A DNA stretch of 64,000 nt from Sinotaia quadrata (Eukaryota > Mollusca > Gastropoda > Architaenioglossa > Viviparidae), in assembly GCA_028829895.1 (NCBI GenBank), contig CM054179.1, positions 111,269,375 to 111,333,374 on the forward strand. Direction: 5' to 3'. The position numbers and the translations under genes were made by a program. The first letter of the stretch is position 1. Each line of letters begins with the position of its first letter. Below, piece after piece: positions 23,776 to 37,700 of this stretch. The notes below the pieces were generated by a model that saw nothing but the letters and a program-made list of their open reading frames with translations, was not told the DNA's origin and did not search any database.

Positions 23776-24039
23776 CACTGACATAATATAAAGTAATGTG
23801 TAGAACAAGTTATAAGTGCATTGACATTTTGATCAACAAATTTTCTCAAGAAAATTTCAAAATGTATAAGATGAATGATGTATATTGTAAATTGCCTTGT
23901 TACATTTAACTGACTTTGCTTAGTAGCTCTTAAATCTTGGTTGAATGCACATAATATTGGAAGATCCTGAAGCATTTGCAAAGAGTTCCTGGTCATTTAA
24001 AGATTTACTAGATGTACTTCCTTTAAGCGTTTGATTTGT

Positions 24040-24190
24040 TTGTGTATAAATTTATAGTATGTTTTATATATTTTTTGTGTGTATAGATTTATATTCTGTT
24101 TTATATATATATTTTTTGTATAAACTTATAGTCTGCTTTACATATTTTTTGTATATAAATTTATAGTCTGTTTTATATATATATCTTTTA
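24040..24190. repeat. Short AT-rich tandem repeats
   Basis: Four variants of 'tttatagtctgttttatata' with 'ttttttgtgtataga'-like linkers. Confidence 0.75.
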
Positions 24191-24384
24191 TCTTATAACC
24201 CCATCTGCTAGTCTAATTTGGTGGTATTGCTGATTATAAATATAAAATTAGATAAACTGAAAATGATACACTAACTTAGAAATATCGAAAGAAGCACAAG
24301 CCTAATTTAATAGAATATTTTGTTTTACTTACTTACTTATGGAAAATCCTGTAAAGAAGGAGAATCCAGAGCATTTTGTTGTTG

Positions 24385-24795
24385 AAGAAATGAACTCATA
24401 TTTACCCGGTAATTAAATACTTATCTTGATATTGTGTTATTCACTTAACAATTTAATGTTTAGCAGTAGGAAATGAACTCCATTTACCCGGTAATTAAAT
24501 ACTTATCTTGATATTGTGTTATTCACTTAACAATTTAATGTTTAGCAGTAGGAAATGAACTCCTTTACCCGGTGATTAAATACTTTTGTTATTGTGTTAT
24601 TCACTTAACAATTTAATGTTTAGCAGTAGGAAATGAACTCCATTTACCCGGTAATTAAATACTTATCTTGATATTGTGTTATTCACTTAACAATTTAATG
24701 TTAAGCTGTTGGAAATGAACTCATATTTACCCAGTAATGAAATACTTATCTTCTAATGTGTTATTCCATTTAACAATTTAATGTTTAGTAGTAGC
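24385..24795. repeat. ~84-bp minisatellite, about 5 units
   Basis: Units contain 'ggaaatgaactccatttacc', 'cggtaattaaatacttatct' and 'cacttaacaatttaatgttt'. Confidence 0.93.
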
Positions 24796-27297
24796 ATTTT
24801 AAATATAGATTTTATTTTCCCTTTTTTACAGTAGGTTTACATTTTGCAATTAAAAAAAAAATTATTTTATATTTTAATTATCACCAGTGAATTGTAACAG
24901 TTTGTTTTTAATTAAAGTACAAAACTCTAATCAGTTTAAATTAAAATTTTACAAAATAAAAAGAAAATGCAGAAATTATTTTATACTTTCTCTAAATTTT
25001 ATTTGGGATTTTTCAGAATTCTTACATTTAGCATACAGGTAAGATTTTAACTGGTTGAAGTCCACCATTAAGTAAAATACTATTTTTCACAGTTAGTTAT
25101 TTAACTTCTATTTCAAAAGGTATTTTAATTATTTCACACCCTGCTCTCTCGAGCACCCTCCTCAAATTTTTAAAAAACCCATCTGTTTGCAAACTGTGTA
25201 TATTGATATCTTTAAAGTACTGTCAAATTTGTATTGAGTGACTGTTGATTTTATGGTTTTTGTCTTGAATGACCTTCCTAGGTTTGAGCATTCATTTTAA
25301 ATTTCTTTTTAACAACTATCACAGCTCATACAAATGTGATTGATTGCTCAAATTAAAAATTTTGTGATTGACAAAAGGGTAAAAATGAGCCTTCCCAAAT
25401 CACAATTGATATAACATTGGCAAATTGGCATAAAATGCATCAAAGTGACTATTCAAATTAAGAGAATTACTTTTAAAAAAAAAAATAATAAAAAAATTAA
25501 CAACTTCGTCACAACATTGTTGTATGTTCATTTAATCAGTCTTTCATTTATACTTGAATTCAACCTCTTTCTGAAACTCACTCAGCCTTAAATCTTTACC
25601 ATTATTCAATCCTTCACTGTTTGCATACATTCATTATTCATTCATTATCTACGTTCCACCTTAATCTTTCAGTGTATAAAGTAATTCCATCTTTAATCTT
25701 TCAATTTATTCATGCATTTATTAATTCAATGCATGGTTTTATTCAGATTTAATCCAAGTTATTAGGGAGGGAGCATGTTGTTTGGGAATGGGAGGAACCA
25801 TCAATTGTTGTAGACATTACATCACAACCTCTAGAAACGTGTTTTAATAAAAGTATTAGCACTTGAAATTTTAGCTTTTAACACAAGACGCTAATAATGC
25901 ATTAATGTATGATTGATTTTTAACTGATTTTTGGCCTATCACTAATAAATGTAACTATATATTCTATATATTTGCTTAGTAGTTTACCTCTATATTTGTT
26001 TAGTAGTTTACTTCTACATTCGTTTAGTAGTTTTTAGTCCAGAGGATGTGAAAATCCATGTGGTCTTGTGGCTGATGGTGTGTACATTTTCATCAAGGCA
26101 AGACAATCTGTTAACTGCACATCAATTACCAAATAGTGAAACAAAGGGGGAGGGGGGGGAAATATACTTGAACAATGTATTACATGGGGGAAAAAAACTC
26201 TGGAAAACCATCATTCAATACACTGCACATTTCAGATCTTTTCCCCTGGTTGAAGTTTTACATTTTTAGAGCTACTCTGATTTGAAATAATGGTTACCTT
26301 TGCCTGGATTCCATGTGGCATATTCACATCATGGAAGAGTGTACAGAATGTGTACTGATCATGCAGCAATTATAAACCTGATTGATAAATTTAGCTCACA
26401 AATTCAAAGTGGATATCTATAAACAAATTACATATCATCTAGTAATAAATGCACAGAAAACAGCTGATGATAACAGATTGTTGGCAAGTACACTGAGATG
26501 CAAGCAAAAAATTACTGTAGTCGTATTTCATAACTATATTCCATGCTGAACATTTTGTTTCTATGGATTTTATCAAATTACATAAATTAGCCTACAGTTT
26601 ATATATTTCTTTATACACTTCTAGACAGAAAAAACATTCAATATTTTGATTTCAAGCTCAAGAGAAATTGACACATCATGCATTTGTATCTGGAAACCAA
26701 CTACAACAATAATTCAGCACAACATACCATAAGTGCAACAATCAGGTGAAAATTCTTTTGTACCAGTTGAAATTGTAGAGAATAGTAATTTTAAATTTAC
26801 CTATGTGTGTATATGACCTGCCACCATAAAGTGAGTCAAGTCATTTTTTGGACATTTGGAGATACTGGCAGAAAGTAGAAGGAAAACTCATTTCAATGAT
26901 ATAAGAAAATTGAACAATTAGCCACTGAATAATGTTCAAGAGAAGATAGATACCCCTCAGACCTTTATTTTGAGAAAAAAGTAAAAACCATTGGTTACAG
27001 CCTTAAGCTAATTATCCTTTAAAGCCTGCTTACAGAAACATTTTTTTTTTGGTTGCATAAACAGAAAACACAACACAGCTAGATAGATTCCAAATTTTTA
27101 ATGCAGAATCTCAAGGTTCTGAAGGTTTAATAAAAAAGAAGAAAATATGTTCATTTTGAAAAAAAAACTTAGATCACCTGCTTCAAAAAGAGTTACAATA
27201 CAAATCAAGAATTCTGCAACAATCAACTAAAACAGTAACAGGAATAAATACACTACAAGTGATAAATAATTTTATTTTGATTATATGTGTGGTTGAA

Positions 27298-27332
<35 letters not shown>

Positions 27333-28954
27333 TAGTTATATTAAATTATGGACAATAAAACTTTGCTGAAGACCTTTTAAATATGCCTAGCATAGACTCT
27401 CTGGAGAACTGTAAAGCATACATTTCAATTTTAAAAAAAAATACTTAACTATATAATGTTTAGCATTGTTCATTTTATGTCAACATCTGGTCAGACGCAA
27501 AGAATTTTCTATCACTTGTCTTGACATTGACCAAGAACATTCAGGTTTTCCTAGTTACCAAATCATATATTTATGTTGCTGTTTTAAAGAAAGTAAAGAT
27601 TCTTATTTTTGTCCTTTTATTAACGACTTCATTCTATATGAACATTCTTAAATGTACTTATAAAAGTAATTTACATTCTTAATCATATATACTTATAAAA
27701 CTAACTGCATTCTTAATCATACATACTTATAAAAACTAATTTACTTTCTTAATCATACACACTTTAACCAATAATTAATTTACATGAACATACATACAAT
27801 AATGCATGTAGATGTCAACACATCTTTCTCAGCTGGTGGAAAAATTTGGTTGGTCAGAAATAATATTTTTCAAATTTACTTATGCACACCAAAAAATGGT
27901 TGCTGATCAACTAATATCCAAATTGTTCATAAATAAATCAAATGATGATTTAGAGTTTATGAGATAAAATAAAATAATAAGAGAAAAAGAAAAGACAACT
28001 ATGTGCAGAGGTCAATGCAATGATAGTTTTGGATCATCAAAATTTATAAGATGTAAGGCAGTTTACAATTTCAGAAGTTTGCATAATGACAGCCATTGGG
28101 TTTCAAGTTTCTGACCATTGTGGCCTTCCCTTAATGCAAGATAGGGTAATATCCTATTATATATAGTGCTAGATTCTTAGCTGGGTATAAAGCCAACATG
28201 TGTACTTACTGGATTGGAAGCAGACATCACTACTTAACACCAGTTTTAAAATGGGTTTACTTCATTTCTTACCACATTTCTAATGGAGGCTATGAACACT
28301 TGACACAAAATGAATAAAATGTTTAGCACAGTCCATTCACAGAAATAGCATTTTAAACAACTGCATAATAATCCAATGGATGGCTTATAATATTTCCATA
28401 ACCGGATCCACTTTCCCTAGAATGCCACCTAAAAGAAAACTAACTCCTGATGAGCTACAGCTCATGAAATCATGGTTCAGTAGTGATTATGTTGGCAAGT
28501 ATGATTGAAGAACAAAGTCCTTAAACAGGAACAAGACATACAAGAGAAATCACACTGATAATATGAACAAAACCAAACAAAAACACCTGGAGCAAAGACT
28601 CAAAATAAAAGAAATCACATCCAAAACATGAATGCAAATGAAAGGGCCCAACTTATGGGGTGGAGGAATGTTCATAATGAAAGATATTGTATATAAAAGA
28701 AAGGGAGAGAAGTCGACAGGACTAACAGAGAAAGAGAAACAAATTAACATTCACCCAAAATATTGGCTTACAAAAAAACATTTTTCTTGTAAAGTACAGG
28801 ACAAAGCTAATATAATTTGGATTTAATTAAATCCAATAAATACAAAATAAAAATATGTGGATCAATTACTCGAGTAATGGGGTTATTTCTAGTTTTATTC
28901 TATAATTTTTCTTTGTAGAACTTTGCAGACTGAAACACGATGGTAAATTAATTA

Positions 28955-29115
28955 AATTAAATTAAATTAAAACTGCAAGAATAGTAAAGTGAGCTTGTAA
29001 ATAGCCCTAAAACTGCAAAAATAGTAAAGTGTGCTCATCAATAGCCCTAAAACTGCGAAAATAGTAAAGTGAGCTGGACAATAGCCCTAAAACTGTACAA
29101 ATAGGAAAGTGTTAC
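28955..29115. repeat. ~50-bp tandem repeat, 3-4 units
   Basis: Units share 'agccctaaaactgcaaaaat' and 'agtaaagtgagct'. Confidence 0.85.
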
Positions 29116-29569
29116 CTGATGTGGCAATGCAGGCTATAAATATCTCTCTCTGACCTTCGTGCAATGCCAATATTCACACTTCACATCAGACATGCATGCA
29201 GTGCAAGTGGAACCTTTCAGCTGAGAGGAAAATATACAAAGTCATTTTAAGGGCTCAAACCTTAATTCGATCTTTGTGTTTGCAATGTTGGAGAATATAG
29301 TGAAAGGTTTGTACATTTTTATTGTATACATGTATTGGTAAATCTCTGCTGTTAGTTGGTGCACATAAGCCTTTTGTTGCTAGCAAACAATGTACAGTAT
29401 ATGTACATTTTTATAGCATGCTGATTGTGTCATCAAACAAATCGCGGCAACGCTGTTGTGTAAAAAAATCACCAAACACATGCATGTACATTCTCATTCA
29501 TTAACACACATATGTACATAAAGAAATTTCAAGCGCATGTTATAGTACTGTAATATATTGCCACCATAT

Positions 29570-29672
29570 TGGTTTTTGGTAATCTCGATCATCAGTTATC
29601 TTGACACTTTTTGGCAAACCTCTATATACATATATACAAACCCCTACACATATCTGGGTTCGACTGTATATG
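29570..29672 (-). mobile_element. Fragment of a Tigger/pogo-like MITE (one end)
   Basis: On the minus strand it begins TA-CAGTCGAACCCAGATATG, close to known Tigger/pogo terminal sequence (CAGTCGAACCTCG type), and contains internal 'tctcgat'/'atcttgac' half-motifs typical of these ends. No opposite terminal repeat was found. Confidence 0.4.
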
Positions 29673-31420
29673 AAGAGCATTTGGTTCTGATAAATAATTG
29701 TAGTTAACAATTTATATTCTATTACTTTACTGAAAATCAAATGCAAACAAAATTTCTATCTAGCTTTAAAATAAAAACTTACATGTTAACATTTCATATT
29801 TCCCTGGCACTTGGATTTTAAAAAAATTTTTTTTTTGGCAATTGTATTATGGTTCTTATCTGGCAATAAAATAAAAATACTATAAAATAATTTTATTTGA
29901 AGGAACAAATTCTGAAAAATGACATTTATGTGACTGAAGTCACAGTCTTATCTAGTATTTTAGAAAAATTGCACTCAGTTCCAAAGTTTGCAAAAGTTAT
30001 TAAGGGCAGACAGTAACATAGTTGTTTTTCATGCTGCTAGTCATTCTACTATATTGTACACAAGATTTCAACTCATGTATGATAACTATTATTAAAAAAT
30101 TACAGTATGGCAATTTATATACGTGTCATCACCTATGCCCATCACTTCCTATACCGGATTTAAGAAAGTGCCCAATGATGTACCTGATAGGTGTCGGACA
30201 ACCGTGTATCTAAGGCTCGTAAATATGGCCCCCAGGCATTTCAGCCATGTATAAAAAGGACGAAAAGCTAAATACATATATTACAAAATGACTAGACATA
30301 GAGATGAAATGATGAAAATTTAAGAACAAGATGAACAAAGAAAATATGAGTTTTCATAAAACAATAACAGAGTTTAATTAAAATGAAAAAAATAAGTTAA
30401 ATGTTAGGGACGCAGCCCAAGTATAATCACATGGGAATAGCTAGTCTAAAAATGTAAATCTCCAAGGAGAATGTTCCATGTCTAATAGTAATACTTCTAA
30501 TCTCCACACAGGTTAATATAACGAGATTCCATATGACATCTCACCAATCCTACTAGTTACTTCTCCTAAGAAAATTTCTGTCCAAGGAAATCCTTCTCCA
30601 ATGTAATGGCCTCAGTAATATCCGCTTTTAGGACTATTGCTTCTCTCAGTACCGAGTCTTTGACCAAAGGTACTTAACTCTGGTGCTGTCAGAGCCTTTC
30701 CTTTTTCCAAGTGGTCTCTCTTTGGCCTCTCTGTTTGGCCCCTCACTCGGTCCATTTCGACAGACAAAGGATTGAACAATTCTGGAAAATGATTCTTCAG
30801 CAGGTTTTTATGTTTCCAAAGTGTTTATTTTCTGACTGGGTTTTTCCCTGACTACGTGACTCTGACTGACTGGTAACTATTTGCAATGCTTTCCTTCTCT
30901 GATGCTCATTCTTTCTCTCTTAACACTTTCCCAGCTAGTGACAAAAATTAAATATGTTGCATTCTTTCCAAGGATGCATGACAATACACTTACAATAACT
31001 ATACATTTATAAAATACAAAGTTAAATGCATCTAATAAGTAATATATATGGGCAGGTTATAGGCATTAAATATTCACCAAAAATAATTATACATGTAATT
31101 TTTGAAAGCAATTAAAAATATATTTACTGTTATTTCCTTAATAAACATGAATACAACTTCAAGAAACATACATGAATTTTTTGCAAGTTTCACAAATTCA
31201 TATGAATACTTTTGTAAAATTTCCAAGAATTTATATGAATATTTCACAAAGTGTTTTGTTTTTCAAAGCATTGTAAACAAAAAATTTAAATACAGTTAAA
31301 TACAAACAACATCCAAACAAATTAATGCATTTTTGCCTCAATGTTTTATGAATTAAAAAATAAAATTCAACAAAATTAAAAAACAAAATTCAACTACACA
31401 TGACATATCTTGTCACAAAG

Positions 31421-31791
31421 TCAAATGTTTCCCTGTCTGGCTGGGTACCCTCGACCCACTGGCACGCTAACACCTTGGCTTCTAGGAGGAACACCTCTCC
31501 CCACTGGTGCACCTGTACCCCTACTCCTACCCACTGATGGTGTCATTAGTGCTGGTGAGTCACCATAATCCCTTCCATCATTGAAGGGCATTCCTCTGCC
31601 TACAGGCAAACCTCTGCCAACAGAAGGCACTGGGTTGCTCTTGAGGTCAGGTGGTGATTTGTGCAGTACTGATGTGAATGTTGTAGCTCCACCTGGTGCG
31701 ATTGAATTGAGACCACTGAATGGGGCACCTCTTCCCACTGATGGAGTTATGCCTCTTCCTGCATACTGATTTCCAACATCCCAACCCATTC
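31421..31791 (-). CDS. MAEL: MAEL last coding exon (GRG-repeat tail)
   Basis: Residues 512-634, acceptor 'gttccctttcag'. It contains one AGRG and five VGRG tetrads plus a VGRSRG variant, mostly in a (T/V/A)P(S)VGRG(hydrophobic)P context. Such GRG motifs are substrates for symmetric arginine dimethylation and Tudor-domain binding in PIWI proteins; that reading for MAEL is inference. I could not identify a poly(A) signal for this gene. Confidence 0.92.
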
Positions 31792-34700
31792 CTGAAAGGG
31801 AACAAAAAAATGTAATACTAAGTTTACTGATTCAACAAGATTGCTTTCTTACAGGCCTTCAAATTAAATTCATCACAAAATTCAAATTGAATATAAAAAA
31901 AAAACAAAAAAAACGCATGTCCTATAAACTTATAACATACAGAAGAAATCTGAAGAATTAAAAGTATATTTAAAAATGAATCAGAATGATTAAGCTGGCA
32001 AAACAAAAAAACACACACACACACAAAGAAAAGAAAGAATAAAAGAAAGAGCCAAAAGGAGCACTCAAAGGTGCCCAAACAATGAAATCATACATTTTAT
32101 TGCTTATTTCAAAACTATGATAGACAAATAGATTTTACCAAAGACTCACAATCAATATAATACCTCACAGATGAAAAAAGACAAACTGCTAAACTAAAGA
32201 TACTGTCAAAACAAAGATTAACAATTGTCACGAGAAAAACATGGAGCCAAAATTCATTTTTATTTCACCGTTCGCGCTAGACCGATGTGGTCAAAGGGGA
32301 ACAACCCACTGACAAAAAGCGCGCTCGTAAGAGCTCACATAAACGCTAAAGCATGTATATAAATATTAAATGTTCACCAAATTTCATTTAGCTTAGGACT
32401 GACGTGTGTAGACATAGTATATGTGTATCATATGCATAATAATATATATATTAGGTGAATTTACATATTGAGTGAATGCAATTATATTCACAAATGCGTG
32501 TGTATACTTGTTTACGAGCAAATGTTAAAGTAGGAAAACTAGCCAGTGCACTCTTAGGGAAAGCCAGAAGTTTGCCTAGGTAGTGGAGTACGTGCATTAT
32601 ACATCATGTGCACCAGTGAAAGAAAGTCACAAGATGCCGAACCTTCTAGAATTATCAAGGAAGTAATAAAAGGAAAGACTGAAGGGTTAGAAATTTCATG
32701 AGAATGGGACTTTTTGTGAGAGTAACATGAAGACAGTAACTTCATAAAGAGCAATATTTTATGGTGAGATTTCGTATAACGGAAATTACATTGAGGCAAC
32801 ATGTTTATAAATACATCATGGTGAAAGTGAAAAGTTCAATGCTTCAAGACAGCCTTGTGTGTAACGTCCTTTGCACACCATCATAGACAGATGAGTCATT
32901 CAGGTCTCTCTGTTTGGGCTCCGTCCTGAAACATTCTTTTCCATGTGTGAAGGAGTGGATTCTTCTCAGACCAGAGTACAGGTGGACAAGGTATCACATC
33001 CACGAGTGTGAGGTTACATTCACTCAACAAAGTACGGTGACAGCACCAGAACTTCAACGAGGCCTAGCCATCTACCAGAGGCGAACAAAAACAGCAACAG
33101 CTGCCACTATGGCGACAGCCAAGACTACCAGACCCAGCCCTCACATGGGAGGTCTATTGACATTTTTTAATTTCATCATTTTCATCTTCCCCCTCCCTAG
33201 AGTGTATGTCATTCAAAAGGTGAGTGATTGATTTAACCACTGTATGAGAGAGACGCCCCATTAGGTTAATATGATATAGTGCAAGAATCATATGGTTAAA
33301 ACTACATAAGTGTTTCCACACTCTTAACACGTATTTTGTTTTAATGTGTTTACAGACACGCCAAGTACAGAAACCTTAGACTCTTTTATGACTGTATAAA
33401 TTGTCACAAGAATCATTCACATAAGACAGCCAAAGAGATACATACTTGGTGCTGGCTCTTCTAATGGGTTAGGCTGGAGATGAAAACCAGGTGGTGGATT
33501 GGGAACTTGAGTTTCCCTCTCGAAGAGTTGGCCTCTTCCTAGCCCAGCTAGCAGAGTTGGTGGATTTGACAGTGACAATGATGACATCTTTAAAGAAAAC
33601 AGAGATCCTTACTAATGAGTTAAAATGTATGAGGAGAGAGATCCAACTCTCTTAAAATATATCAGCTTGATAAAACTGACTGAACTTTTTCCTAAGTAAA
33701 TAAAAGATAAAATTAGCTTTAATTATTATGACTCCTATCATAATATATGCATGCATATTTAGAATCATTCTTTTTTTTTTCTTTTTAGTTAGCTAATCTT
33801 TATTTGTAGATGATAAAACAAAAATGGAATGCTAATGAATGACTTTGAATCCCAAATGCAAGTTAATGGTTTTATGCCAGTCTGTACCATGTGACACCAC
33901 TAATACAATAAGCTCAGAGCATCCAAGAGATCTTGCGATGCACAGTTACTTAAATTGTACCCATAATTCCTAGCACTGCCTAGTCATGGAGTGGATAAGG
34001 AGGTTAATAAAAAAGATTTTATGACAAATATGCATAAAGAACGAGCATGATGAGAGGCAAATTTCTGACACTATTTTCTTTTGTGACATATTTCTGACAG
34101 AGAAAAGGTGTGGCTTACTCTAGCATCTCCACCAGCTAAATGATTTGTGGAAAACAAAAAGAAAAGAAAAGAATACACTGTACACACGAAAGAAGACCTA
34201 CCTGAGAATGGATGTCTTTACTCTGACTGTCTTCTGCCATTGTGTGTTTGATATCTGAAGGAACAAGAAAGCTTGTGTGCACAGATTATACACATCAAAA
34301 TTAGCACACAAGAAAATAACTCAGAATTAATGTCAGGATACATGAATCATACAGACCAAGAATTCTTGGGTCTTTAGTTTGATGAAATGCAGGGATTATA
34401 ACATAACATGCAGCATGTTCTTAAAAGAATATACAAGATGTATTCCTAAAATAACATGTAAGATGTATTCTAAAATAACTAGCAAAATGTGTTCCTAAAA
34501 AAACAACATGCAAGATGTGTTCCTAAAAAAAATGCAAGATGTATTCTTAAAATAGCATGTAAGATGTATTCCTAAAATAACTAGCAAGATATATTACTAA
34601 AATAACATGTAAGATGTATTCCTAAAATAACTAGCAAGATGAGTTCCAATTTCTCTATTATAAAGAGAAAATGTTTATGTTGCATTTACAATTTCATCTA

Positions 34701-37700
34701 CTTTTTGCAAATGTATCTAAATGAACTATAAATGAGTTAACAAAATCCTGACGGGTCTTAAAGCATGCCTGGTCAATTGCCAAACCCATTTTTCACTCTT
34801 GTAATCTTCTCTCTTGTTTATGCTATGTTCATCATTAAGTGTGTGAAAGTGTGTGTGTGTGTGTTTATGGTGTGTGTTTTATGCAAGTATGCTTGTTTGT
34901 TACAACTAACAATTCAAACTTAGTTTTTCTCTCTCTATTTATTTAGTATTACAAAGTGTTTGAACTTTTACTGTAAAGATCAAGTACTGAAATGTCATTA
35001 TTAATATTATTACATTCTGACTTTAATTAAAGTTCAAGTAATAAATCACTTAAAAAAAAATTTTGTAAAGCATTACTGAATTAAACAACCACATTAAAAA
35101 TTTTAAACTGCAGATTTCTGATTACAAGTTTTCCCAAGCCTACTTAAATGTCGCTGAACATTAAGAGTTAAGTTACTATGAGGATATATCCAAAGTAGAC
35201 ACTTTTGTATAGTTGTTCAAATGGATTTATTAGAACATTTATTTATAATTATTTTTAAATTTAATATCATGTTATTATTATTAATGATAACAAAATTAAA
35301 TACACTGACAAAAAAAAAAAAAGAAAGAAAGAAAAGCTTTATCAACTGTTTTTCTAACATTTTAAAATATAGTTTTCTTTACAACCTGATTTTATTATAT
35401 TTTAAATATTTTATTATATTTAAAATATTTTTTATATAGCCTATTTTGTACATTTTGTGTTGTCATTTGCAGCCATCACCTTTCAGATGTCTGTATTAAT
35501 TTGCAATAGTAACATTAATTATATATGAGAATACAGCCAGGTCTTGGTTAATGCAATCTCATCTTACAGCAATTCACGTATAGAAACAAGCTTGTACAGC
35601 ACTTCTAAAAAAACAAATCCGACATAGTGACATCCATTTCTTACAAGCTGAGGTGAACTAGTTTTAACAAGAATAAATTGCAGACATACACTGATCAGAA
35701 TCACAAAGTCACAGGAATCAAGAGCCATTTTAATTCATCATATGGTTGTTTTTTTTAACTGTTTAAAACTATAGGACCAACATACCAATCATTTATGTTC
35801 AATTCCAAATTCCATATAAAATCAGGCTACTACTTCCTTGAGAATGGAAACTGTTCATAACCTGAGACCTGTCTGTATATACTAAATATTTTGTTACATG
35901 CTGAATTGATGATAGAGAATAAAATTTTTTGAAATACAAGTGTGGATGAGGGTTAATGAACTATTTCAAAACTCAGTTAAACGTTTAATTCCCCCCCCCC
36001 CCCCATCACACACACACACTCAAACACATGCATGTGCACACACTTGTACGTGTATACACACACATGCACAACATATATATAAATAATACTGACTTCCCAG
36101 TTCTGGCCAATCTTCAGGGGTTCCAAAGGCCGGTCCCTGAGGTACAACTTGTTGACCCCATGCATTCCCTGACCGAGGGCCATAAATAGAACCACCTGTG
36201 AAGATTATTATGACGTGATTTTAAAATATTGTGAATGACCTGCCTTAATGAATTGTCAAAACATAGTTTCACAAAATAATGTGAACAATCCACTTGTTGG
36301 AATAACATGAAATGTTTTGTGAAAGGATGTGAAGGGTCCACTTGTTTAGAAATCAGCTAAATATGGTTTTACAGTGATGCAACTGACTACAGATAAAGTA
36401 AGATTCAGTCTTTCAATGTCCTGTTTTAAAGTTTAATCTTTCAATCAATTAATCATATGCTTTGTCTTCTGTCTGATACTAATATTGCTGATATAGCATA
36501 AGAAAAAGAAATGCAATGAGAAAACAATGGCTGACCTGTATGATGCTATTTTTTTTTATTGCAGTATTACAATATCTTTGATAATGTGAACTGATCAAGC
36601 ATTTTTCCTTTTTTTAACCTTCTGTAAAACAACTCATATTGGGTCATAAAAATATTTCTAAGAGATTATTTACTGACAATCTCCTTATATGTTGGTGCAT
36701 GATAAGGCATTCAGATGACTTGAAATGTGAATAGTGAGTGTAAACAACATGTACAAAAGAGCAAACAAAATAAGAGCTAGTGCAATATTTGAGCAAGAAA
36801 TGTGCAACTGCCCATTTGAGAAAGGGGCCATTTTAAGCCAATATACATGAAAATATTTGGGCCAGGTATGTAATAACATGAGACACTTGTATAGATAATG
36901 TTTTCTTTTTGCCAAGTTTCATACCTAATACAGAAATAATATGCAATCATTACATCCAATGTCATGCTTGAATTGGTATCTGATCTCAAGTACATCAGCT
37001 CACATGTCTACTAGTGCACTAACTGAAATGGGCATCTGCCACATGTGCACTAGTTTACATGAATTTCTGTTTATATACTTACTAGTTTAAATGAATTCAC
37101 GTCTAAATATGCACTAAGTGAACACCTACCTATATGCAACTAGTTCCAATGGGTACCTGCCTATAGGCACTAGTTCAAATGGGTATCTACCTATGTGTGC
37201 ACTAGTTCAAATGGGTAAAGGCCTACCACACTAGTTCTAATGGCCACCTGCCTATGTGTGCACTAGTTCAAATGGGCACTTGGCCAATTGGGATCCTGAT
37301 GTTGGTTTTTTTGCTTTTTCTTTTGTACTTGCTTGTTTCTTGCCATTGTTTTTTTGCTTGTTCTTTTGTACTTGCTTGTTTCTTGCCATTGTTTTTTTGC
37401 TTGTTCTTTTGTACTTGCTTGTTTCTTGCCAGTTTTTTTGCTTGTTCTTTTGTACTTGCTTGTTTCTTGCCATTGTTTTTTTGCTTGTTCTTTTGTACTT
37501 GCTTGTTTCTTGCCAGTTTTTTGGCTTGTTCTTTTGTACTTGCTTGTTTCTTGCCATTGTTTTTTAGGCTTGTTCTTTTGTACTTGCTTGTTTCTTGCCA
37601 TTGTTTTTTGGCTTGTTCTTTTGTACTTGGCTGTTTCTTGCCATTGTTTTTTTGCTTGTTCTTTTGTACTTGCTTGTTTCTTGCCATTGTTTATTTGCTT

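Larger units (their letters stand above)
23790..31420. other. Intergenic between convergent IkB-like and MAEL genes
   Basis: AT-rich. Holds the tandem arrays listed separately, a TA tract (27299-27328) and a Tigger-like terminal fragment (29570-29672). A GC-richer patch at 30400-30900 starting 'tgttagggacgcagccc' might be a solo LTR, but I find no second copy. A 28-codon ORF at 28422-28508 is mentioned in the findings. No gene is supported. Confidence 0.5.
34255..36093 (-). other. MAEL intron 10
   Basis: Contains the tandem repeat at 34400-34645, the Tigger-like MITE at 35534-35875 and a poly-C/CA tract near 35990-36060. Confidence 0.6.

Noticed and set aside
26280..26420. Frame resembling a retroelement RNase H snippet (MCTDHAAIINLIDKF)
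   Set aside because: Too short and without flanking motifs; likely chance.
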